A stretch of 35,517 bases of DNA from an uncultured Clostridium sp. (GTDB lineage: Bacteria; Bacillota; Clostridia; TANB77; CAG-508). The position numbers and the translations under genes were made by a program. The stretch lies in NCBI GenBank assembly GCA_945946655.1, contig CAMEWM010000012.1, forward strand, positions 1 to 35,517, written 5' to 3'. Positions within the stretch are counted from its first letter, which is position 1; every line of letters begins with the position of its first letter. A model generated the notes under the pieces. That model made no database searches, had not been told where the DNA came from, and saw only the letters and a program-made list of their open reading frames with translations. Below are positions 17,838-27,174 of the stretch, one piece after another.

Positions 17838-18299
17838 TTATACCGTGAACAGAAATAGAATTATAGTATTCATTATTTTATATGCAATATCATCTATTCT
17901 CTTTACAGATATATTTCTTAGTTCTACAGCATTAGATATTATATTATTGTGGTTTTTTCCAACTATCCCTCTTATAGTTATATCCCCGTTTAAAATTTTT
18001 CCCTCGTTGACTCCCTTTCCAGCATACAAGCTTGAGTCATCAATTATTATTTTCCCAATATTGTTTTCACTTCCTAGGGCTGAATCTATAATAACTATAA
18101 ACGTATTTTTCTTGATATTATTTATTATACTGTTTATGTTTTTATAGCCTATCGGAAGTTCCATTGTTCCTATCACTTCTATGTTTATATTTCTTCGTAT
18201 CGATTTCTTATTCTTTTGAATAAGAGATCCTATTAATGGTCCTAAACTATCTCCAATTATATTACTATCTCCAATGCATAAGAATAAAATATTGTCCAA
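17838..18299 (-). CDS. yyaC: YyaC-like sporulation protein (DUF1256)
   Basis: A putative peptidase-fold protein associated with spore formation. Family signatures seen are ILFLCIGDSNIIGDSLGPLIGS at the N terminus, VIGTMELPI, IVIIDSALGSENNIGKI, and AGKGVNEGKILNGDITIRGIVG. In other members the first signature reads CIGTDRSTGD. I place the start at the TTG at 18297-18299, five bases after GGAGG. The longer frame would begin at a TTG that overlaps that ribosome-binding site. The length is then 153 residues. It follows the 82-residue gene by 14 bases. Confidence 0.82.
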   Translation of the reverse strand: MDNILFLCIGDSNIIGDSLGPLIGSLIQKNKKSIRRNINIEVIGTMELPIGYKNINSIINNIKKNTFIVIIDSALGSENNIGKIIIDDSSLYAGKGVNEGKILNGDITIRGIVGKNHNNIISNAVELRNISVKRIDDIAYKIMNTIILFLFTV

Positions 18300-18313
18300 T
18301 ATATCCTCCAATA

Positions 18314-18562
18314 TTATTTATCATTATCTTTACTAATGATTATATTTACGTTTTTCTTTTTAAGATATTCTTTATTAATTTTTTCTGAAAGCCCAGCTAT
18401 TTCATTAGATAATATAATTGTATTGTATTTATCTAATATTAATTCATCTATTTTTTTATCTATGTCATCATTATCTTGTAAAGAAATAACATTAAACCCA
18501 AGATTTTCTGGTAATCTAAAACTCTTTTTATCATGGTCTAATTTTATCCAAGAAACTTTCAT
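18314..18562 (-). CDS. Small unknown protein heading the sporulation cluster
   Basis: An 82-residue soluble protein. The segment IDELILDKYNTIILSNEIAGLSEKINKEYL...KNVNIIIS looks like an alternating beta-alpha fold and is faintly reminiscent of the F subunit of V-type ATPases. I do not claim that relation. I chose the ATG at 18560-18562 because AGGTGA lies five bases before it; the in-frame GTG three codons upstream overlaps that site. It is the first gene after a terminator, so it may begin the transcript through spoIVFB. Confidence 0.7.
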   Translation of the reverse strand: MKVSWIKLDHDKKSFRLPENLGFNVISLQDNDDIDKKIDELILDKYNTIILSNEIAGLSEKINKEYLKKKNVNIIISKDNDK

Positions 18563-18610
18563 ATTATTCACCTGATACTATTTTTAGCATTTTACATATT
18601 TCTATACAAA

Positions 18611-18645
18611 AAAAGATAACTGCATAATATAAACAGTTATCTTTT
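18611..18645 (-). terminator. Terminator after the HD-domain gene
   Basis: AAAAGATAACTG (18611-18622) pairs with CAGTTATCTTTT (18634-18645). The minus-strand transcript ends in a long U run. It separates the hemW-HD genes from the sporulation cluster. Confidence 0.85.
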
Positions 18646-18662
18646 TATATAAGCATTAGATT

Positions 18663-19211
18663 TTATATATTGTAAAAATATGTTGCTTCTAAATCGGCTT
18701 CATGTAAAAGTAATGCTATTGGATATTTTTTATATGCTTCTCCAATTGTTGTGTATAGTTCTTTTGGCTCTGTGAATCCCATATGCCAACGTATAGCATA
18801 CTTCTCTTCGTTGGTTAATTTTATATATTCTGTAAGCATCATTACAGATTTTTCTCCATGTCCATATGGAATTGTATCTTCAACAGTATAATAAGGTACT
18901 TTCTCCCATTCTCCTCTAGCATTTTTCGCATTTCTATAATCGGTCTTATAATAATTTGTTTTGCAAATATCGTGTAATAACGCTGCTATCTTAACGGTTT
19001 CCTCTGGTGTCGTTAATCCGCTATTTGCTATCTTTTCTTTAAATATTTCATATACTTTCATGCTATGTTCTAGAAGTCCACCCTCATAATTCCCATGAAA
19101 TCTTGTGCTAGCTGGTGCTGTATAGAAGTCTGATCTTTCTAAAAAGTTTAATAAGTTTTCTATTCCTTCTCTATTTGTTGACTTTAATAATGTTATAAAT
19201 TCTTCCTTCAT
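18663..19211 (-). CDS. HD-domain phosphohydrolase
   Basis: A 182-residue single-domain protein of the HD superfamily. Metal ligands are visible: His49 (GGLLEHSMKV), His80-Asp81 (ALLHDICK), a GHGEKSV motif with a further His, RWHMGF, and a late Asp in LLHEADLEA. HD proteins cleave phosphomonoesters or phosphodiesters of nucleotides or nucleic acids. The arrangement resembles the HD part of the YhaM-type exoribonuclease but without the OB domain. The substrate is unknown. The ATG follows GGAGG and lies 27 bases after hemW. Confidence 0.88.
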   Translation of the reverse strand: MKEEFITLLKSTNREGIENLLNFLERSDFYTAPASTRFHGNYEGGLLEHSMKVYEIFKEKIANSGLTTPEETVKIAALLHDICKTNYYKTDYRNAKNARGEWEKVPYYTVEDTIPYGHGEKSVMMLTEYIKLTNEEKYAIRWHMGFTEPKELYTTIGEAYKKYPIALLLHEADLEATYFYNI

Positions 19212-19238
19212 TTTTATATCCTCCTTAGTTAAGTATTT

Positions 19239-20411
19239 TTAAACAAACTCTTCCCATACCAAGTTTGCCAAATCAATTCCTTTATTACTTAATTTTATAT
19301 TATTTTCATCTATTTCAATTAGTCCTTCACGATTTAATTTATCTAGTTTCTTACAATATTTCACTATTGGGTTAATTTGAAATATTCTTTCAAACTCTTT
19401 TATATCAACTCCATCAATTTTTCGCAATCCTAACATCATGAACTCATCCATTTTACTTTCTTCATCTAGAAATTCCTCCAAAACCAAGTTTTTATTAGGA
19501 GTACCTTTTTCTATATTCTCTATATACTTTTCTAACTCTGAAATGTTAGAATATCTCTTATTTTCCATAAAAGAACTTGCTGAAGCACCCACTCCAATAT
19601 ATTCTTTTTGGTTCCAACAGTCCATATTATGTTTAGATTCAAATCCAGATTTTGTAAAGTTTGATATCTCATATTGATTATACTTGTGTCTCTCTAATGT
19701 ATCTTTTACATACCAATACATTTGCCTTTCTGTTTCATCCGAAGCTATTGTCAGAGTTTTAGAATTAATTAGCTCATACATTTTGGTATTTGGTTCTAGT
19801 ATTAGAGAATATACCGAAATATGCTCAGGTTTTAGACTTAAGATTGTTTTTACACTTTCTTTCACATCATCCAAGGTTTGATTTGGAAGATTTATCATGA
19901 GGTCTACATTGATATTATCAAAACCAACTTCTCTAGCATATTCATAAGTGTTTTCAAAATCTTTATATGTATGAATTCTACCAATACACTTTAATATATC
20001 ATCTTGAACAGCTTGTAATCCTATGCTAAGCCTATTTATACCACATTCTCTATATGATTCTAGTTTATCTTTATTTACCGTTCCTGGATTTACTTCTATA
20101 GTTATCTCTACATTGTCTCTCATTTTGAAGTTATCTTTTATTGTATCTAAAACATTTATTATATACACTTCATCAATTGCCGATGGAGTTCCTCCGCCTA
20201 TGTATATAGTCTTTATTACATATCTTTCTTCCAATCCATGTTCTGACATTATTTTATTTTCATTTGCATATTGCAATATTTCTTTTTTCAGACATTTAAT
20301 ATATCTTTCTACCAATTCTTCTTTATTTGCATATGATATAAAATCACAATAATAGCATTTTTGCTTGCAAAAAGGTATATGTATATATAGTCCTATTTCT
20401 TTCTCTTCCAT
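19239..20411 (-). CDS. hemW: HemW-like radical SAM protein
   Basis: A radical SAM protein long annotated as oxygen-independent coproporphyrinogen oxidase; characterised HemW proteins act as heme chaperones. The 4Fe-4S cysteines are Cys15, Cys19 and Cys22 in PFCKQKCYYCDF. GGGTPSAI follows, along with the HemW pattern HNMDCWNQKEYIGVGASASSF and a C-terminal winged-helix-like region. At 390 residues it fits HemW, and it lacks the longer N terminus of HemN. The ribosome-binding site is rather distant (about 19 bases), but an in-frame stop just upstream excludes an earlier start. Confidence 0.92.
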   Translation of the reverse strand: MEEKEIGLYIHIPFCKQKCYYCDFISYANKEELVERYIKCLKKEILQYANENKIMSEHGLEERYVIKTIYIGGGTPSAIDEVYIINVLDTIKDNFKMRDNVEITIEVNPGTVNKDKLESYRECGINRLSIGLQAVQDDILKCIGRIHTYKDFENTYEYAREVGFDNINVDLMINLPNQTLDDVKESVKTILSLKPEHISVYSLILEPNTKMYELINSKTLTIASDETERQMYWYVKDTLERHKYNQYEISNFTKSGFESKHNMDCWNQKEYIGVGASASSFMENKRYSNISELEKYIENIEKGTPNKNLVLEEFLDEESKMDEFMMLGLRKIDGVDIKEFERIFQINPIVKYCKKLDKLNREGLIEIDENNIKLSNKGIDLANLVWEEFV

Positions 20412-20466
20412 ATTTTATGAGTATATTGTTCTCCTTTCTCCAATTCAGTGACAGATAGGTCAGTAC

Positions 20467-21303
20467 CTACTGGTCCTCTAACTTTTTAAATCTGTTACTT
20501 ACGCTTGATTTTCCTATAGGCTTCTTTAGCATGTTTCCTAATTGTTCTAGTGTTGCATCTGGATTTTCTAGTCTCAAATTTGCTATTTCTTTTAAGTCTT
20601 CTGGTAAACTATTAAATTTTCCAGATTCTTTTAATCTTTTTATGTTTTCTATTTGCTTTACAGATGCATTGATTGTTTTATTCAAGTTGGCTGTTTCGCA
20701 GTTAACTAATCTGTTAACATTGTTTTTCATTTCTCTTAGCACTCTTATTTCCTCAAACTTAAGTACTGCCGAATTTCCTCCAACTAGTGCTAGAAAGTTA
20801 GATATTTCTTCTCCATCCTTTATATATAATGTTTTTTCTAATATTTTTGTATTAATTTCATATTCATTTAATAGTTCTAAGGTAAAGCTTGCATATTGTT
20901 CTTTCTTAAAGATTATTTCTAAATGATATTTATTATTTGGATTATTTATTGAACCTGCTCCAAGAAAATTTCCCCTTACATATGCCTTCTTTAAGTTGTC
21001 TACAGATAAAAATCCCTGAATATTTTTACAATCTAATTTTTCTACTATTTTATCATCTTTAAAAATTATATTATATGTTTTACCAGAAATATTAATTTTA
21101 TAGTCATTAATATTTATATTATTAAGTAATTTTGCAAATCTATTTATGTTGTATTCATTCTCTGTAGAAAATTTTATATTTTTTCCTTTTATATTAATAT
21201 TTGCAGTTACTAAATAACCAAGAAATTCTGCATAGACCTCTTGTTTATTTTTTAAATTGTTAATTTTACTTAGCTCAATTTTTAAATCTGATGAAAACGA
21301 CAT
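20467..21303 (-). CDS. whiA: DNA-binding protein WhiA
   Basis: A LAGLIDADG-like plus helix-turn-helix protein; it is a sporulation regulator in Streptomyces and affects cell division in Bacillus. The N-terminal part begins MSFSSDLKIELSKI. The C-terminal HTH region is very well conserved (RLVNCETANLNKTINASVKQI, then LPEDLKEIANLRLENPDATLEQLGNML, then GKSSVSNRFKKLE). The length of 278 residues is a little short of the usual 300-320. It is not next to yvcJ/yvcK, its common neighbours, but 12 bases after prmC. Confidence 0.95.
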   Translation of the reverse strand: MSFSSDLKIELSKINNLKNKQEVYAEFLGYLVTANINIKGKNIKFSTENEYNINRFAKLLNNININDYKINISGKTYNIIFKDDKIVEKLDCKNIQGFLSVDNLKKAYVRGNFLGAGSINNPNNKYHLEIIFKKEQYASFTLELLNEYEINTKILEKTLYIKDGEEISNFLALVGGNSAVLKFEEIRVLREMKNNVNRLVNCETANLNKTINASVKQIENIKRLKESGKFNSLPEDLKEIANLRLENPDATLEQLGNMLKKPIGKSSVSNRFKKLEDQ

Positions 21304-21315
21304 ATTAACACCTCA

Positions 21316-22173
21316 TTATAGTAAAATTTTTGATATTATACATCTATCATTGTTTGATAAATCTTTATCTACTTTTATATCTTTGTATTGTTTATATTCT
21401 TTAAATAATTCTAACACTTCTTTTCTCTGGTCATAGCCTATTTCTAAACATAAGTAGCCTTCACTACCTATATGTTCATATGCTTTATCTATAATTTTTT
21501 TATAAAAATATAATCCATCTTCTCCTCCTGATAAAGCTATCTTTGGCTCACATTGTACTTGTCTAGACAAGGTTTTAATGATATGTTCTTTAATGTATGG
21601 AGGATTTGAAACTATTATATCAAAATCTTTTTCTTTTATATTTTCAAATAAATCTGATTGTTCAAACGCAACATTAGTATTATGTCTTTTATTATTTTTC
21701 TTTGCAACATTTAGCGCTTTCTCGCTTATATCACTTGCAACTATGTGGTTTTTAATATTATTTTCGTTTAAAACTTTACTTAGTGATATTGCGATTGCTC
21801 CACTACCTGTACATAAATCTAAAATTTTAATTTCTTTTTTTATTTTCGAACATATGTCCAACACATTTTCGACCAATACTTCTGTATCTGGCTGAGGAAT
21901 TAGCACTCTTTCGTCCACATAAAATTCTAATCCCATGAATTCCTGCTTATTTGTTATATACTGCAAAGGTTTTCCATGAATTATCTCTTCTATATCATTC
22001 ATGAATTTCTGGTAAAGCTCTTCTTTTATCTCTTCTTCCATATGAATTACTAAATATTGTTTATTTTCATTTAATATATGACAAAGGAGTTCTTTCACAA
22101 TAATTAGACTATCATCAAAATGATGCTTGTTTAAAATATTTTTACCTTTTTCTATAGTTTCTTTAATTTTCAC
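21316..22173 (-). CDS. prmC: Peptide chain release factor glutamine methyltransferase
   Basis: Methylates the Gln of the GGQ motif in release factors RF1 and RF2, using SAM. An N-terminal helical domain is followed by a Rossmann-type methyltransferase with ILDLCTGSGAIAISL, the catalytic SNPPYIKE, and ALSGGEDGL. The length of 285 residues is typical. The start is GTG at 22171-22173 with GAGGT upstream. The prfA gene that often precedes it is not in the window. Confidence 0.95.
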   Translation of the reverse strand: MKIKETIEKGKNILNKHHFDDSLIIVKELLCHILNENKQYLVIHMEEEIKEELYQKFMNDIEEIIHGKPLQYITNKQEFMGLEFYVDERVLIPQPDTEVLVENVLDICSKIKKEIKILDLCTGSGAIAISLSKVLNENNIKNHIVASDISEKALNVAKKNNKRHNTNVAFEQSDLFENIKEKDFDIIVSNPPYIKEHIIKTLSRQVQCEPKIALSGGEDGLYFYKKIIDKAYEHIGSEGYLCLEIGYDQRKEVLELFKEYKQYKDIKVDKDLSNNDRCIISKILL

Positions 22174-22230
22174 TTACAATACCTCTTATTTTACGATGTA
22201 ATTATTATACTATTAACACTCTTGAAATGC

Positions 22231-22267
22231 AATTAAATCGTTACCTTTTATAAGTAACGATTTAATT
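22231..22267 (-). terminator. 14-bp hairpin downstream of the small RNA
   Basis: AATTAAATCGTTAC (22231-22244) pairs perfectly with its complement at 22254-22267 around a 9-base loop. It immediately follows the 3' end of the probable 6S RNA on the minus strand. It may act as a transcription terminator before prmC, although its U tail is weak. Confidence 0.6.
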
Positions 22268-22269
22268 AT

Positions 22270-22465
22270 ATAAAAATACCCCGCCTTAGCCGTAAGCTGA
22301 ATGAAATTTTAAGGACCTGCCGAAACAGGTGGGTGTCTTGTTGAATGCTCATGGGTTTCTTAAATAATATCTAAGCATACACGCCACATTCAAAGGCGGA
22401 CTCCCTTTTAAAATTTGTTGGTTCTAAAATTCCGTTCTACACGTACCACGCAGGGAATATTTTTT
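22270..22465 (-). ncRNA. ssrS: Probable 6S RNA
   Basis: An intergenic block of about 195 bases with clearly higher G+C than its surroundings and its own promoter, with no reading frame. The ends pair to form a long closing stem: ATTCCCTGC near the 5' end with GGCGGGGTAT near the 3' end, then GAATTTTA with TAAAATTTC. The centre is a large bubble containing GAACCAAC, GGGAGTCCG, GAATGTGGC and CACCCACCTG, elements I associate with bacterial 6S RNA. 6S RNA mimics an open promoter and sequesters the housekeeping RNA polymerase in stationary phase. The call rests on architecture and remembered motifs, not an alignment. Confidence 0.72.
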
Positions 22466-22478
22466 TATTTCTATTATT

Positions 22479-22507
22479 ATATTATCATAACACAATTTTT
22501 ATTTCAA
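22479..22507 (-). promoter_or_regulatory. Promoter of the small RNA
   Basis: On the minus strand TTGAAA (22502-22507), 17 bases, then TAATAT (22479-22484), just before the RNA's 5' end and just after the membrane-protein stop codon. Confidence 0.7.
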
Positions 22508-22531
22508 GGTATTTGTTAATTTTCTCATCAA

Positions 22532-23893
22532 CTAATTTTGACATTTTTCATCTTTTATTTCAAACAGCTTACGTATTATTATAAATATGCTAATAATTGT
22601 TATTATTAAAATTCGATATGTAAAAAACGAATGCACAAATGAATGTTCTTTTAATAGTACAAACCATATTATTGGAAGTAAAGCCGTAATTATATATGGT
22701 ATTATATCTTTAATATTTTCGTGAAAATTTATTTCTGATTTGTCTTTTAATATTAAATTGCCTGCAATATAAATAATTGCTAATGATCCTAAAGCATACA
22801 TAGTATTATTAGATAAATATTTAATATTTTTCTTAAGAACATCTATAAACTTTAAATCTTCATTTTGTAATCCTATTCTATACCTTGCCTGTTCTAATGC
22901 TTGAGTCATTATTGGTCTATCATATAGTAATTGTGTAAGTACCCACTTTAATATCCATGTAATCCCATACGCCATACCCCAGGCTAGACATGCTTTTAAG
23001 CCTTTCCTTAATACCTCTTTTAATTTTTTGTTTTCTTTTTGCAACAACAATATATATATAATTAAAGGTAATCCTAAAGTTACTATTGGCGCAGTAAGAA
23101 GATCTATAAAGTTTGTTATCGACCCAGCAATAAAAAATATTTCAACTACATGTTTTGATAGATCCTTTTTATATAATAAAATTAATGAAAAAATTATTGC
23201 AATTAAGAAAACTAGAATCTCATTAACACTTTGAGTTATTACAAAAATACTAACAGATAATAGCCCTATAAGAAATATTATTGCAGCCCATATATCAATC
23301 TTTTTATACAATTTATACAAAAATAGCAGTGTTAAAATAATAGTTAATGCTGATAAAATTATTCTGATTCCCGAATAATTTGTAATAGCTAATAAAGGTC
23401 TTAAAATAACTGAATATCCATGCCAATAACGAGCATACTCAAATGAGTCTGTAATATCTTTACCATGCATTAATGCATATAACTCTTTTGTTTGATATAA
23501 GTCTCCATTTTTGTGATTGATATATTCGTCGCATGCACCTAGATTATATTGATTGTCTATATGTACTTGTAATGTTTGTCCTGGCACATAATTTTTTCTA
23601 CCAAGCATTGCACTTGCTAATGGATCTGTTGGAGTCATAGAATACGCAGTATTTATCATAAGAGCGTCGGTAAATGTAAATAAATATTCTTTTTTATATC
23701 CTAAATCTATAAACTTTTTTTCTCCTTCTTCAACTAATACTTCTGAACTTTGTTTCACATTATCTGCTAAAAGTTTCGATGGTATTATACTTACTAGCAT
23801 CATTAGCAATATGTAGCTACTTACTAGTATAACAAGAAGTAAAAGATATTTTAGTAATATTATAAATGCACCTTTTATCTTATTTTCTTTCAT
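22532..23893 (-). CDS. Polytopic membrane protein of unknown function
   Basis: A 453-residue integral membrane protein with about ten hydrophobic segments and a large extracytoplasmic loop between the first and second (about 45-170). That loop contains DALMINTAYSMTPTDPLASAMLGRKNY and YARYWHGYSVILRPLLAI. The layout of a first helix, a long outside loop and then many helices is reminiscent of GT-C glycosyltransferases or polymerases, but I see no diagnostic motif. The frame is open further upstream into ruvB. I chose the ATG at 23891-23893 because GGAG precedes it. It starts 17 bases after ruvB. Confidence 0.8.
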   Translation of the reverse strand: MKENKIKGAFIILLKYLLLLVILVSSYILLMMLVSIIPSKLLADNVKQSSEVLVEEGEKKFIDLGYKKEYLFTFTDALMINTAYSMTPTDPLASAMLGRKNYVPGQTLQVHIDNQYNLGACDEYINHKNGDLYQTKELYALMHGKDITDSFEYARYWHGYSVILRPLLAITNYSGIRIILSALTIILTLLFLYKLYKKIDIWAAIIFLIGLLSVSIFVITQSVNEILVFLIAIIFSLILLYKKDLSKHVVEIFFIAGSITNFIDLLTAPIVTLGLPLIIYILLLQKENKKLKEVLRKGLKACLAWGMAYGITWILKWVLTQLLYDRPIMTQALEQARYRIGLQNEDLKFIDVLKKNIKYLSNNTMYALGSLAIIYIAGNLILKDKSEINFHENIKDIIPYIITALLPIIWFVLLKEHSFVHSFFTYRILIITIISIFIIIRKLFEIKDEKCQN

Positions 23894-23909
23894 TAGTTTC
23901 TCCACAAAA

Positions 23910-24920
23910 TTATATTTGAAGCTGATATTCTGCTCCAATGTGCTTATAAGCTGCAGGAAGTGGTATTCTTCCCCTTTGAGTTCTAGATATAAATCCAATT
24001 TGTATTAAATATGGTTCATAAACATCCTCGATAGTATCTAAATCTTCTCCCACAGTTGTCGCTAATGCATCTATACCAATTGGTCTACCTTGATATTTAA
24101 TAATCATAGTTTCTAGTATTTTTCTATCTATTTCGTCTAATCCAAGCTCGTCTATTTCTAACTTGTCTAATGCTGTTTTAGCTATCTTTATATCTATATT
24201 TCCATCTCCTAGAACCATTGCATAATCTCTAACTCTTTTTAGTAATCTATTTGCAATTCTAGGAGTACCTCTTGACCTTCTTGCAATCTCTTTACTTGAC
24301 TCTTCATCTATACTAATATCTAATATCTTTGCAGATCGATTTATTATAGTCATTAAATCTTTTTCATTATATAATTCTAATCTATGTACAATTCCAAATC
24401 TATCCCTTAGAGGAGTGGTTAATGAACCTGCTTTTGTTGTGGCACCTATTAAAGTAAATTTAGGCAGATTTAATCTAATTGATTTTGCAGTTGGTCCTTT
24501 TCCTATTATGATATCTAAAACAAAGTCTTCTAATGCTGGATATAAAATCTCCTCGACGCTCTTATTTAACCTATGTATCTCGTCAATAAATAGAACATCA
24601 TGTTCTGATAAATTTGTAAGTAGAGCCGCCAAATCACCTGGCTTTGTTATGGCTGGTCCAGATGTTATTTTTATTTTCGAATCCATTTCATTAGCTATTA
24701 TATTTGCAAGTGTCGTTTTTCCGAGTCCAGGAGGACCATATAAAAGAACGTGATCTAACGCTTCATTTCGTTGCTTTGCAGCTTCTATATATACCTTCAT
24801 GCTTTCTTTTACTTTTGTCTGTCCTATATATTCATTAAGCATTTGAGGTCTTAATGTCGTTTCTAGCTTTTCTTCTACGTTATCTGCTATTTCAGGATTT
24901 ATGAGCATATTGTCCTTCAC
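23910..24920 (-). CDS. ruvB: Holliday junction helicase RuvB
   Basis: The AAA+ motor that drives branch migration with RuvA. Walker A is GPPGLGKTT, Walker B is LFIDEIHRL, with sensor 1 GATTKAG and arginine finger [17 protein letters not shown]. The C-terminal winged helix ends [15 protein letters not shown]. The length of 336 residues is standard. The likely start is GTG at 24918-24920, nine bases after AGGAGG. ruvA and ruvC are not adjacent; instead glycosyltransferase genes lie upstream on the same strand. Confidence 0.97.
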   Translation of the reverse strand: MKDNMLINPEIADNVEEKLETTLRPQMLNEYIGQTKVKESMKVYIEAAKQRNEALDHVLLYGPPGLGKTTLANIIANEMDSKIKITSGPAITKPGDLAALLTNLSEHDVLFIDEIHRLNKSVEEILYPALEDFVLDIIIGKGPTAKSIRLNLPKFTLIGATTKAGSLTTPLRDRFGIVHRLELYNEKDLMTIINRSAKILDISIDEESSKEIARRSRGTPRIANRLLKRVRDYAMVLGDGNIDIKIAKTALDKLEIDELGLDEIDRKILETMIIKYQGRPIGIDALATTVGEDLDTIEDVYEPYLIQIGFISRTQRGRIPLPAAYKHIGAEYQLQI

Positions 24921-24949
24921 TTGTTTTTTCCTCCTAACTGATTAGATTG

Positions 24950-25897
24950 TTATTTATCATTCATTTCTTTCTCTCCGTTATATTCATTAACTAAATATAA
25001 TGGTCTATGTTTTGATTCATTAAATATGCGTCCCAAATATTCGCCCATTATTCCTATCAAAATTATTTGTATTCCAGAGAAGAATAATATTAATAATATT
25101 ATAGCTTGGAAAGCTTGTATTGCAACATTTAGTCTTATACATTTTATTATTACATATATAAAATATATAACTAATGCTAAAAATGTTGGAATACTTAGAT
25201 ATGTCGATATTCTAAGTGGCGAAGTTGTAAATGCAGTTATACCGTCTATAGCTAAGTCTATAAGTTTCTTATAATTCCATTTTGTTTTTCCTGCAATGCG
25301 AGGATCTCTATCATATAATATCTCTTTTTTGTTGTAACCTATCCAGCTAAACATGCTTTTTGAGCATCTGCCTGTTTCTCTCATTTTTCTTAATGCATTA
25401 ACGCATCTTTTATCTAATAGTCTAAAGTCTCCAGTATCTTTTTGGATTTCCACTCTTGTTAAACTTTGCAATACTTTATAATACATTTTTGATGTAAACT
25501 TCTTAAGCCAAGTCTCTCCTGCTCTCGACTTTCTTTTTGCATATACATCATCATAGCCTTGTTCCCACAATTCTACCATTTTAGGAATTAACTCTGGTGG
25601 GTCTTGTAAATCAGCATCCATTATTATTACACAATCTCCTGTTGCATAATCAAGTCCTGCTATCATTGCAGTCTCTTTGCCAAAGTTTCTAGAGAAATCT
25701 ACATAACTAACTCTTTCATCTTTTGCTCTTAAATCTTTTATTTCTTTTAGTGTGTTATCTTTACTTCCATCATTTACAAAAAGCAACTCAAATTCATAAT
25801 TTTTCATTCCATTCATTATGTTGCTTACTCTTTCATATAGAAAAGGCAATGATTCTTCTTCATTATATGCTGGTACTAATATCGTTATTTTTTTCAT
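24950..25897 (-). CDS. GtrB/DPM1-like family 2 glycosyltransferase
   Basis: Probably transfers a sugar to undecaprenyl phosphate at the membrane. An N-terminal GT-A domain begins ILVPAYNEEESL, with FVNDGSKDNT, the metal-binding IMDADLQDPPE, and DTGDFRLLDKRCV. Two C-terminal membrane helices (about 230-255 and 263-290) and the tail GEYLGRIFNESKHRPLY follow, as in the GtrB/YkcC group. The length is 315 residues. It starts 9 bases after the TagO-type gene, with AGGAG about 15 bases upstream. It may supply a lipid-linked sugar for wall or teichoic-acid decoration. Confidence 0.92.
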   Translation of the reverse strand: MKKITILVPAYNEEESLPFLYERVSNIMNGMKNYEFELLFVNDGSKDNTLKEIKDLRAKDERVSYVDFSRNFGKETAMIAGLDYATGDCVIIMDADLQDPPELIPKMVELWEQGYDDVYAKRKSRAGETWLKKFTSKMYYKVLQSLTRVEIQKDTGDFRLLDKRCVNALRKMRETGRCSKSMFSWIGYNKKEILYDRDPRIAGKTKWNYKKLIDLAIDGITAFTTSPLRISTYLSIPTFLALVIYFIYVIIKCIRLNVAIQAFQAIILLILFFSGIQIILIGIMGEYLGRIFNESKHRPLYLVNEYNGEKEMNDK

Positions 25898-25906
25898 GAT
25901 TAAAAG

Positions 25907-27034
25907 CTATTTCTCCTCTCTATTTTTATTTACTATAGCATCTTGTTCTGTATTATCTTTATCACCATCTCTTAAGTGCAATATATCCTTATATCCTATT
26001 GCAACAATTGCTATTACTAATAAAGCAAATGATATTGCCTTCCACACTCCACTGTCTAAAAGTATTATCGCAGTCATTCCAAAAGTTGCTGTTATTCCAT
26101 ACAAAATTAATACGGCTTGTTTTTGAGTGTATCCTCTTGCCATTAATCTATGATGCAGATGTCCTTTATCAGCTTTAAACACTCCTTTGATAGATTTTGT
26201 CTTTACTATCCTGCGCACAATTGCCCACAACGTATCAAATATTGGTAAAGCTAAGACAATTATTGGTGCAACAATTACAATTGCAGTATATGTTTTTGCT
26301 ACTCCTAGAATAGATATTACTGCTATTACAAATCCCATAAAATTCGAACCTACATCACCTATAAAAGTTTTTGCTGGATTAAAATTATATGGTATGAATC
26401 CAACTATCGCTCCCGCTAGTGCAGTTATTAATACAATTGCAATTAGAGGTGATTCATTTAGAGAGAAGATTATAAGTAATGAAATACATGAAATAAGGGT
26501 GATACCAGATGATAGACCATCGAGTCCATCTATTAAATTAATTGCATTAGTTATTCCAACAATCCATCCTATTGTTAAAATATAACTAAATACCTCATTT
26601 AGCATTACATTATTTTCTTTAAATGGAATCGTAAAATTATCTATTAACACGCCACTACTTACTACTATTATTGCAGCCAATGTTTGTCCCGCAAGTTTAA
26701 CCAATGGTTTTATTCCTTTTACATCATCTAGAAAACATGTAATTCCTAAAACTAGAATTCCTAATAAGAAACCTAATAATTTCTTATTTAATCCTTCTGC
26801 TACAAAGTCTATTTTGTTTTCTATATGCATAGTCACTATTAAATAAATTGCTGATACTAAAAATCCTGATATTACAGACAATCCACCTAATCTAGGCATT
26901 GGCTTTTTATTAACTCTTCTATCATTTGGAATATCCACTGCTCCAACTTTGTGTGCAAATCTTATCGTATATGGTGTTATTACAAAAGCTGTTATGAAAG
27001 CTAATAAAAATGCTATTGCTATATCTCCCCACAT
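25907..27034 (-). CDS. tagO: TagO/WecA-type undecaprenyl-phosphate GlcNAc-1-phosphate transferase
   Basis: Starts teichoic-acid or other wall-polymer synthesis by loading GlcNAc-1-P on undecaprenyl phosphate. About ten membrane helices. Family motifs are DIPNDRRVNKKPMPRLGG, DDVKGIKPLVKL, NAINLIDGLDGLSSG, TFIGDVGSNFMGF and HLHHRLMARGYTQKQA. I chose the ATG at 27032-27034, preceded by AAAGGA, giving 375 residues; the frame is open upstream but without a ribosome-binding site. It is followed by the GtrB-like gene and has its own promoter. Confidence 0.93.
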   Translation of the reverse strand: MWGDIAIAFLLAFITAFVITPYTIRFAHKVGAVDIPNDRRVNKKPMPRLGGLSVISGFLVSAIYLIVTMHIENKIDFVAEGLNKKLLGFLLGILVLGITCFLDDVKGIKPLVKLAGQTLAAIIVVSSGVLIDNFTIPFKENNVMLNEVFSYILTIGWIVGITNAINLIDGLDGLSSGITLISCISLLIIFSLNESPLIAIVLITALAGAIVGFIPYNFNPAKTFIGDVGSNFMGFVIAVISILGVAKTYTAIVIVAPIIVLALPIFDTLWAIVRRIVKTKSIKGVFKADKGHLHHRLMARGYTQKQAVLILYGITATFGMTAIILLDSGVWKAISFALLVIAIVAIGYKDILHLRDGDKDNTEQDAIVNKNREEK

Positions 27035-27074
27035 AATAGTTTTTCCTTTCACTTTTCCATATTTTTCTTTTATG

Positions 27075-27102
27075 ATTATATCATATATTAACCTTTTTTC
27101 AA
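27075..27102 (-). promoter_or_regulatory. Promoter of the tagO-glycosyltransferase transcript
   Basis: Minus-strand TTGAAA (27097-27102), 16 bases, TATAAT (27075-27080). The surrounding TATATGATATAATC is almost the same as at the promoter at 30809-30836. Confidence 0.75.
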
Positions 27103-27124
27103 CCAAAAAACTAAAAAAGCAACA

Positions 27125-27155
27125 AAAAAATGATGTATATAATACATCATTTTTT
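27125..27155 (-). terminator. Terminator after cadherin-like gene A
   Basis: AAAAAATGATGTAT (27125-27138) pairs with ATACATCATTTTTT (27142-27155) around 3 bases. It gives a minus-strand hairpin with a U tail, 20 bases after the stop codon. Confidence 0.85.
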
Positions 27156-27174
27156 GAACATATAATTTTTTAAA

